Assembly: GCA_025642075.2 (NCBI GenBank)
Contig: JAODUO010000425.1
Coordinates: 248,001 to 312,000 of the forward strand
Length of the DNA stretch: 64,000 bases
Direction of reading: 5' to 3'
Source: Ridgeia piscesae
Lineage: Eukaryota; Annelida; Polychaeta; Sabellida; Siboglinidae
The notes under the pieces are model-generated. The model was not told the origin of the DNA and searched no databases. It saw only the letters and a program-made list of their open reading frames with translations. This document shows, one piece after another, positions 53,687 to 64,000 of this stretch; within the stretch, counting starts at the first letter, position 1, and each line of letters begins with the position of its first letter. Made by a program: the position numbers and the translations under genes.

Positions 53687-54029
53687 CTGTGAGCAAAGGA
53701 CGTTTATAATCTTGTAATAAAAGTATTTGTCGAAAATTAAAACGAGGCAAACATAATTATTTTCCACAATTTTTTTTTATAGCAAACGCAAATCGATCGT
53801 ATGACTTCAATGCACCATAATCCGTGACGGTGATGTAAACATCCGTAAGATTTTAATTTATCCAACGAAATTGTAAGCCACTTTTCAACTATTCACCACA
53901 GGAAAGGTAACCAACAGATTACGGTGGCGCAGGCGGCAAGTGGCGCCCTGCAAAGGAATACGGCGTTAGCATCCAGCAAGATGATCTCGAGTTAAACCGC
54001 CAGATGGAGCCTAAATCGTGCTCCACGAA

Positions 54030-54042
54030 CGCCACCTAGCGG
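54030..54042 (-). promoter_or_regulatory. CTCF-like motif upstream of MAP4K4
   Basis: CCGCTAGGTGGCG on the minus strand, about 230 bp upstream of the MAP4K4 start codon. A weaker CCGCCAGATGGAG lies at about 53998 on the plus strand. Confidence 0.38.
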
Positions 54043-54264
54043 AGGCAATTAGGTCCATCTGTCAGAATGTCGAGTCCAGAAAACGAATCTCAGATATGTT
54101 GCACGTTCCGATGATATGACGATCTTGATGAACGGAATTATTAAACGCTAGATTAATCTGATTTTCATGATGACGTGACCGGGATGAGATACGGTCAGAA
54201 GAGAAACGGGATGTAAATAGTTTGCCGGTCTCTCAACGAACAACTAGCCTTGCCAGGACTAAGT

Positions 54265-54275
54265 CAAGATGGCGG
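54265..54275 (+). promoter_or_regulatory. YY1-like motif overlapping the MAP4K4 start codon
   Basis: CAAGATGGCGG matches the YY1 consensus AAGATGGCGGC in all but the last base, with the ATG of MAP4K4 inside it. YY1 sites across start codons are common in TATA-less animal promoters, so transcription probably starts a short way upstream. Confidence 0.55.
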
Positions 54276-54325
54276 GGCCGAATGTAAATGTCAGTCTGGA
54301 CGACATAGACCTAGCAAGTTTGCGG
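54269..54325 (+). CDS. MAP4K4: MAP4K4/TNIK/MINK1 coding exon 1
   Basis: Encodes MAGPNVNVSLDDIDLASLR and ends at CGG|gtacgt in phase 0. The motif LDDIDL.SLR followed by DPAGIF is the N-terminal signature of GCK-IV kinases (MAP4K4, TNIK, MINK1; misshapen in flies), which signal to JNK, Hippo and cytoskeletal pathways. Invertebrates usually have one co-orthologue of the three, so the symbol is a family label. The start codon lies inside a YY1-like CAAGATGGCGG. The next coding exon begins at 55042. Confidence 0.95.
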
Positions 54326-54550
54326 GTACGTCTAGCGATAGCGTCGAAATCTTGATTAAGATGTTAGCATGCTGTTTATAGTTGATAGTTACAGGGTGTG
54401 AACGTAATCGCAAAATCCGAGCATGTTTAGAACGGGTTACTGGCCACAAGGCACAACTTGACCTAACTTAGTCTTAGCGCTGTCGGCCGGGCTGGGCTGT
54501 CACTCACTGACAATCACTCAGACCCGGTCGGACTCGGACGCAACTCTCGA

Positions 54551-54556
54551 GCAGAG

Positions 54557-54603
<47 letters not shown>

Positions 54604-54611
54604 AGAGAAGA

Positions 54612-54698
<87 letters not shown>

Positions 54699-54700
54699 CA
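54551..54700. repeat. Compound microsatellite (GA)n-(ACGC)n-(AC)n
   Basis: (GA)n 54551-54601, (ACGC)n 54611-54653, (AC)n 54654-54695, in MAP4K4 intron 1. (GA)n could act as a GAGA element (inference). Confidence 0.98.
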
Positions 54701-54774
54701 CACACACAACCTATCTCATGGTGCTAGATCAGTATGGATCCATAATATAAAATAAGATATTACTGGCTCCATAA

Positions 54775-55345
<571 letters not shown>

Positions 55346-55509
55346 CCCATCATTTGCCTGGGTAAAACACCATTTTGGACAAAAATCATTTATATTGTCA
55401 ATTATGCATTGAAAATGGGTGTCATGTGTGTGGTTATATTATATTATGTATATTTCAGGTCATAATATACATCTTGACTGGCATGTATGTCTTCTTCTTC
55501 TTTCGCCTT

Positions 55510-55965
55510 TTCCCACTAGGTGGGGTCAGCGGCCCGAATTCTTGACTTCCAGAATGTTCTGTCCTGGGCATCCTCTGGGGTGATCCGCAGTGCCTGCATA
55601 TCCCTTCGGACACAATCCATCCATCTCCCTCTTGGTCTCCCCCTTGGTCTTTTTCCTGGCACTCTCATGTCAACAACTGCTCTCACTTCGTTGTTTTCTT
55701 CCATTCTCTGCATGTGTCCATACCAGAGTAGTCTCATTTCTCTTACTTTCTCTTGTATACTAGTCACTCCTAGCTCCTTTCTGATGTCCCACTCTTTACT
55801 TTGTCTCTCAGTGTTACTCCTTTAATTCTTCGCAACATCCTCATCTCTGTTTTCTCAAGAATCTGTTCCTCCTTCTTTCTAACTGTCCAACATTCTGCTC
55901 CATACAGAAGTACTGGTCTAATGACAGTCATGTAAAGCTTGATCTTTAGTTTTCTTGGCATTTTC
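55510..55965 (-). pseudogene. Broken LINE reverse-transcriptase C-terminal fragment
   Basis: Two minus-strand frames (55961-55770 and 55767-55516) together cover the region after the RT domain of a non-LTR retrotransposon. Recognisable pieces are VIRPVLLYGAECWT, then [13 protein letters not shown], and in the other frame [19 protein letters not shown] and [18 protein letters not shown]. The two are out of frame near 55768, consistent with a small deletion, so the copy is dead. It lies antisense in MAP4K4 intron 2. Clade not resolved (RTE-like or a related endonuclease-RT element). Confidence 0.85.
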
Positions 55966-55979
55966 TTGTCACTGATGAC

Positions 55980-56770
55980 TCCGGATAGGTCACTCCATGT
56001 ATGTATGCAGTTAATAAGGAGCAGTTAACAAGCAGGTGTCTACCACATAAATTTGATTCTACGTAAAGATGTATGGAGACACTGAAGCTCGATGGAAAGC
56101 ATTTCTTACAGCCTTTTTGATTGGTGGATCTAAGTGATTAATAGGACTAATCAGTGGGGTACGCATAAAACTGGTTATGATCTATTGCGGTGTTGCATAA
56201 TTCTCAGGGTCGAGTATCCAACATAATGACTTTGAACTATAAAACACTGTCACTGACCATGTCAATTTGAGCCATGGCAGTAACCTCTACCTTTTTTATT
56301 TTCTTACTCAATTCTCTCACATGTTGTTTGAAACCAGAATTTATATGTTTAGGCATATGACAATTGCATTTAATAATCAACATATATGTGATGAACAGAC
56401 TAACAGATAAAAGGTTTCTTTTCGACCTCTATATTTGCCAGTTGACATGGCGATGACATTGACAAGACACTGCAATCATTTACCCTGCACTTCCTATAAA
56501 CAGGCATCATTAATCCATCTAAATAGACAAATACCACTGCAATTTGAACACGTCTTTGTTGGTGTTTCCTGTCAGTTGTCTCTTATGCTGGCTACTGACA
56601 CATGGAGATGGTGTGACCCCTGTTAATCACCCTTCTCCACTCCAGGCTGGAGTCACCCCAGGCAAGGGGCACTACTGCAAAGGGGTAATTAACACCAGCT
56701 GCTCCCACCCCTGCCCAAAGCTGGCCTGACCTGGACTGAGCCATTTCCTTACCCATCAACCAGAGGTGTT
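55980..56770. other. Unique intron 2 sequence of MAP4K4
   Basis: No exon or element recognised. Confidence 0.5.
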
Positions 56771-56779
56771 TAGTTGCTT

Positions 56780-58572
56780 ACAGACACACAGTGTGGTACT
56801 GGGCCACAGGCTGGGACTGATGTACACAGAGTGACTGTGGGCCACAGTCTGGGGCTGATGTAAACAGTGTGACACTGGGCCACAGGCTGGGACTGATGCA
56901 CACAGTGTGGTACTGGGCCACAGGCTAGGGCTGATGCACACAGTGTGGTACTGGGCCACAGGCTGGGACTGATGCACACAGTGTGGTACTGGGCCACAGG
57001 CTAGGGCTGATGCACACAGTGTGGTACTGGGCCACAGGCTAGGGCTGATGCACACAGTGTGGTACTGGGCCACAGGCTGGGACTGATGCACACAGTGTGG
57101 CACTGGGCCACAGGCTAGGGCTGATGTACACAGTTTGACTGTGGGCCACAGACTGGGAATGATGCTCTCCGTGTGGTAGTGGGCCACAGGCTAGGGCTGA
57201 TGTACACAGTTTGACTGTGGGCCACAGGCTGGGACTGATGCACACAATGTGGTAGTGGGCCACAGGCTAGGGCTGATGCACACAGTGTGGTACTGGGCCA
57301 CAGGCTAGGGCTGATGTACACAGTTTGACTGTGGGCCACAGACTGGGACTGATGCACACAGTGTGGTAGTGGGCCACAGGCTAGGGCTGATGTACACAGT
57401 GTGACACTGGGCCACAGGCTAGGGCTGATGTACACAATGTGACTGTAGGCCACAGGCTGGGGCTGATGTAAACAGTGTGACACTGGGCCACCGGCTGGGA
57501 TTGATGCACACAGTGTGACTGTGGGCCACAGGCTGGGACTGATGCACACAGTGTGACTGTGGGCCAAAGGCTGGGATTGATGCACACAGTGTGACACTGG
57601 GCCACAGGCTGGGACTGATGTACACTGTGTGACTGTGGGCCACAGGCTGGGACTGATGCACACAGTGTGACACTGGGCCAAAGGCTGGGAATGATGTACA
57701 CAGTGTCACTGTGGGCCACAGGCTGGGATTGATGCACACAATGTGACTGTGGGCCACAGGCTGGGACTGATGTACACAGTGTGACTGTGGGCCATAGGCT
57801 GGGACTGATGTACACAGTGTGACTGTGGGCCATAGGCTGGGACTGATGTACACAGTGTGACTGTGGGCCATAGGCTGGGACTGATGTACACAGTGTGACT
57901 GTGGGCCATAGGCTGGGACTGATGTACACAGTGTGACTGTGGGCCACAGGCTGGGATTGATGCACACAATGTGACTGTGGGCCACAGGCTGGGACTGATG
58001 CACACAGTGTGACTGTGGGCCACAGGCTGGGACTGATGCACACAGTGTGACTGTGGGCCACAGGCTGGGACTGATGCACACAGTGTGACTGTGGGCCACA
58101 GGCTGGGACTGATGTACACAGTGTGACTGTGGGCCATAGGCTGGGACTGATGTACACAGTGTGACTGTGGGCCATAGGCTGGGACTGATGTACACAGTGT
58201 GACTGTGGGCCACAGGCTGGGACTGATGCACACAGTGTGACTGTGGGCCACAGGCTGGGACTGATGCACACAGTGTGACTGTGGGCCACAGGCTGGGACT
58301 GATGTACACAGTGTGACTGTGGGCCATAGGCTGGGACTGATGCACACAGTGTGACACTGGGCCAAAGGCTGGGAATGATGTACACAGTGTCACTGTGGGC
58401 CACAGGCTGGGATTGATGCACACAATGTGACTGTGGGCCACAGGCTGGGACTGATGTACACAGTGTGACACTGGGCCATAAGGCTGGGACTGATGCACAC
58501 AGTGTGACTGTGGGCCACAGGCTGGGACTGATGCACACAGTGACACTGGGCCACAGGCTGGGACTGACGCAC
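56780..58572. repeat. 38-bp minisatellite, about 47 units
   Basis: Core ggccacaggctgggactgat plus gcacacagtgtgactgtg; blocks of several units are duplicated (57700-57990 resembles 58090-58440). Confidence 0.97.
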
Positions 58573-58749
58573 ACAGCAGACTGCAGCAAACGTGGTCTAG
58601 GAAGTAGAACTGGACACCCAGCCAGGAAGGATGGGCGTTATAGGAAGCAGGACATCCTGCGAAGTGATTGTAGTCATTGTACAAGTATGTGTGGCATTGA
58701 CACACCCACGCCCTGGATATTCACAGAGCCTCTCACAGAGATTTAGTAT

Positions 58750-60362
58750 TGTGTTGCAGCGCTGTCACTGATGTGTTTGTGTGTTCTATTGTGTTGCAGC
58801 GCTGTCACTGATGTGTTTGTGTGTTCTGTTGTGTTGCAGCACTGTCACTGATGTGTTTGTGTGTTCTGTTGTGTTGCAGTGCTGTCACTGATGTGTTTGT
58901 GTGTTCTATTGTGTTGCAGTGCTTTTTTGTGTTCTGTTGTGTTGCAGCACTGTCACTGATGTGTTTGTGTGTTCTGTTGTGTTGCAGTGCTGTCACTGAT
59001 GTGTTTGTGTGTTCTGTTGTGTTGCAGCACTGTCACTGATGTGTTTGTGTGTTCTGTTGTGTTGCAGCACTGTCACTGATGTGTTTGTGTGTTCTGTTGT
59101 GTTGCAGCACTGTCACTGATGTGTTTGTGTGTTCTGTTGTGTTGCAGTGCTGTCACTGATGTGTTTGTGTGTTCTGTTGTGTTGCAGTGCTGTCACTGAT
59201 GTGTTTGTGTGTTCTGTTGTGTTGCAGCACTGTCACTGATGTGTTTGTGTGTTCTGTTGTGTTGCAGCACTGTCACTGATGTGTTTGTGTGTTGTGTTGT
59301 GTTGCAGCGCTGTCACTGATGTGTTTGTGTGTTCTGTTGTGTTGCAGGTGCTGTCACTGATGTTTTGTGTTCTGTTGTGTTGCAGCGCTGTCACTGATGT
59401 GTTTGTGTGTTCTGTTGTGTTGCAGCACTGTCACTGATGTGTTTGTGTGTTCTGTTGTGTTGCAGTGCTGTCACTGATGTGTTTGTGTGTTCTGTTGTGT
59501 TGCAGCACTGTCACTGATGTGTTTGTGTGTTCTGTTGTGTTGCAGCACTGTCACTGATGTGTTTGTGTGTTCTGTTGTGTTGCAGCACTGTCACTGATGT
59601 GTTTGTGTGTTCTGTTGTGTTGCAGTGCTGTCACTGATGTGTTTGTGTGTTCTGTTGTGTTGCAGTGCTGTCACTGATGTGTTTGTGTGTTCTGTTGTGT
59701 TGCAGCACTGTCACTGATGTGTTTGTGTGTTCTGTTGTGTTGCAGCTGTCACTGATGTGTTTGTGTGTTGTGTTGTGTTGCAGCGCTGTCACTGATGTGT
59801 TTGTGTGTTCTGTTGTGTTGCAGGTGCTGTCACTGATGTGTTTGTGTGTTCTGTTGTGTTGCAGCACTGTCACTGATGTGTTTGTGTGTTCTGTTGTGTT
59901 GCAGCACTGTCACTGATGTGTTTGTGTGTTCTGTTGTGTTGCAGCACTGTCACTGATGTGTTTGTGTGTTCTGTTGTGTTGCAGCACTGTCACTGATGTG
60001 TTTGTGTGTTCTGTTGTGTTGCAGCGCTGTCACTGATGTGTTTGTGTGTTCTGTTGTGTTGCAGCACTGTCACTGATGTGCTTGTGTGTTCTGTTGTGTT
60101 GCAGTGCTTGTGTGTTCTGTTGTGTTGCAGCACTGTCACTGATGTGTTTGTGTGTTCTGTTGTGTTGCAGCTCTGTCACTGATGTGTTTGTGTGTTCTGT
60201 TGTGTTGCAGCGCTGTCACTGATGTGTTTGTGTGTTCTGTTGTGTTGCAGCACTGTCACTGATGTGTTTGTGTGTTCTGTTGTGTTGCAGCACTGTCACT
60301 GATGTGTTTGTGTGTTCTGTTGTGTTGCAGCTCTGTCACTGATGTGTTTGTGTGTTCTGTTA
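58750..60362. repeat. 40-bp minisatellite of acceptor-like modules, about 40 units
   Basis: Core cactgtcactgatgtgtttg plus tgtgttctgttgtgttgcag. Each unit holds a branch-point-like ctgat, a GT/pyrimidine tract and ttgcag. The last unit runs into the real acceptor of exon 3. Confidence 0.97.
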
Positions 60363-60365
60363 TAG

Positions 60366-60422
60366 GGGCGCCACACAAAAACAGGGCAACTGGCAGCCAT
60401 CAAGATGATGAGTGTGACTGAG
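60366..60422 (+). CDS. MAP4K4: MAP4K4/TNIK/MINK1 coding exon 3: VAIK-equivalent lysine
   Basis: 19 codons, phase 0 at both ends: GRHTKTGQLAAIKMMSVTE. AAIK holds the ATP-contacting lysine. The family consensus is GRHVKTGQLAAIKVMDVTE, so this is a near-perfect match. The acceptor ctgttatag at 60365 is the diverged last unit of a 40-bp minisatellite; the donor GAG|gtaggg is the first unit of another. Confidence 0.97.
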
Positions 60423-60895
60423 GTAGGGGGCTGTGTTGACATTGGTGATGAGTGTGACATAAATAGGGGGCTCTGTTGACATGGGTGATGAGTATGACAT
60501 AAATAGGGGGCTCTGTTGACATGGGTGATTAGTGTGACTGAGGTAGGGGGCTCTGTTGACATGGGTGATGAGTATGACATAAATAGGGGGCTCTGTTGAC
60601 ATGGGTGATTAGTGTGACTGGGGTAGGGGGCTCTGTTGACATGGGTGATGAGTGTGACTGTGGTAGGGGGCTCTGTTGACATGGGTGATGAGTATGACAT
60701 AAATAGGGGGCTCTGTTGACATGGGTGATTAGTGTGACTGGGGTAGGGGGCTCTGTTGACATGGGTGATAAGTGTGTCAGAAATAGGGGGCTCTGTTGAC
60801 ATGGGTGATGAGTGTGTCAGAAATAGGTGGCTCTGTTGACATGGGTGATGAGTGTGACTGATGTAGGGGGTTCTGTTGATATAGGGTGAAGAATG
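60403..60895. repeat. 40-bp minisatellite spanning the exon 3 donor, about 12 units
   Basis: Unit gatgagtgtgactgaggtag plus ggggctctgttgacatgg. The first unit is the end of exon 3 and its donor. Confidence 0.95.
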
Positions 60896-60954
60896 TGACT
60901 GAATAAGAGGGCTCTAGAGACAGATACATAACCTCTGGCATGTTCTTAGCTAAT

Positions 60955-61460
60955 TGTTGACCCGAGACAGTCAATTGGCCCGAGACAGTCAATTGGCCCG
61001 AGACAGTCAATTGGCCCGAGACAGTCACTGGGCCATGTTGTATGTTGCAGGAGGAGGAGGAAGAGATCAAACTGGAGATCAATGTCCTCAAGAAGGTATG
61101 TCACCTCCATACACTACACGTCACCTTCCTACACTACACGTCACCTTCCTGCACTACACATCACCTCCCTACACTACACATCACCTCCCTACACGTCACC
61201 CTACACTACACGTCACCTCCCTACACGTCACCTTCCTACATGTCACCTTCTTACACGTCACCTCCTTACTGTCACTACATTACACGTCACCACCCTACAC
61301 GTCACCTCCCTACACGTCACCTCCCTACATGTCATCTTCCTACATGTGACATCCATACACACCTGGCCACCTCCCTATATGTCACCTCCCTACATGTCAC
61401 CACATTAAATTTCCCCTGCCAACATGTCACCTCCCTATATGTCACTTCCCTACATGTCCA
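60955..61460. repeat. Two short arrays around MAP4K4 exon 4
   Basis: 60955-61030: 18-bp unit gacagtcaattggcccga, four units, just upstream of exon 4. 61100-61460: about 15-20-bp unit around ctacacgtcacctcc, starting at the exon 4 donor. Confidence 0.9.
61051..61095 (+). CDS. MAP4K4: MAP4K4/TNIK/MINK1 coding exon 4: helix C
   Basis: 15 codons, phase 0 at both ends: EEEEEIKLEINVLKK. This is helix C; one of the glutamates (in EINVLKK) is the residue expected to salt-bridge with the AAIK lysine. Acceptor tgttgcag at 61050, donor AAG|gtatgt. A GTCACCTCC-type repeat begins within the first bases of the next intron. Confidence 0.97.
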
Positions 61461-61464
61461 GTTC

Positions 61465-64000
<2,536 letters not shown>

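Noticed and set aside
57381..58705. Open frames of about 400 codons (HQSQPVAHSHTV repeats)
   Set aside because: Translation of the 38-bp minisatellite in MAP4K4 intron 2, antisense to the gene.

Overview
The window is nuclear DNA from an invertebrate animal. Genes are split by GT-AG introns, there are remnants of non-LTR retrotransposons, and by hand count roughly 45% of the sequence is tandem minisatellite or microsatellite. Two Ste20-family (germinal centre kinase) genes lie head to head. I cannot name the species. Minisatellites that span or abut splice junctions recur here; I recall this being reported for amphioxus introns, so a lancelet is a candidate, but nothing in the window proves it.

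Minus strand, about 42.5 kb down to 2.2 kb and probably beyond base 1: a GCK-III kinase gene (STK24/STK25/STK26, or MST3/SOK1/MST4, family). A small candidate first exon (42540-42511) leads to a complete kinase domain on exons between 33295 and 26712. The activation segment is encoded twice, by two tandem 158-bp exons (29753-29596 and 29007-28850) with the same phases. Using both, or neither, shifts the frame, so they look like mutually exclusive exons. After the kinase domain a chain of small exons (26126-25985, 21958-21827, 17086-16988, 16758-16708, 16193-16032, 13242-13192) leads into two very large exons (11672-4914 and 4758-2191). Every intron from 25985 onward is phase 0, all signals are on the same strand, and I see no intervening start or poly(A) site. 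I infer one gene whose product is at least about 3,600 residues: a normal GCK-III kinase head with a giant, disordered, internally repetitive tail. The kinase part is firm; the joining of head and tail is inference.

Plus strand, 54269 to beyond the right edge: the first five coding exons of the GCK-IV kinase MAP4K4/TNIK/MINK1 (misshapen-type), from the start codon inside a YY1-like motif to the end of the fifth exon at 62035.

Between the genes (42.5-54.2 kb) are a likely promoter region near 43.2 kb, an unassigned minus-strand coding exon (46233-45748), a 5'-truncated LINE 3' end (47.4-48.3 kb), a tRNA-derived SINE-like remnant (51.25 kb), several CTCF-like motifs and mostly unremarkable AT-rich DNA.

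The most unusual theme is the relation between minisatellites and splice sites. Several arrays contain exon-derived bases plus splice-site copies (after exon 4 variant 2 and exon 2 of the GCK-III gene; after exons 3 and 5 of MAP4K4). Others carry acceptor modules (before MAP4K4 exon 3 and before the 13242 exon). Most long arrays have units of 25-41 bp despite unrelated sequences.
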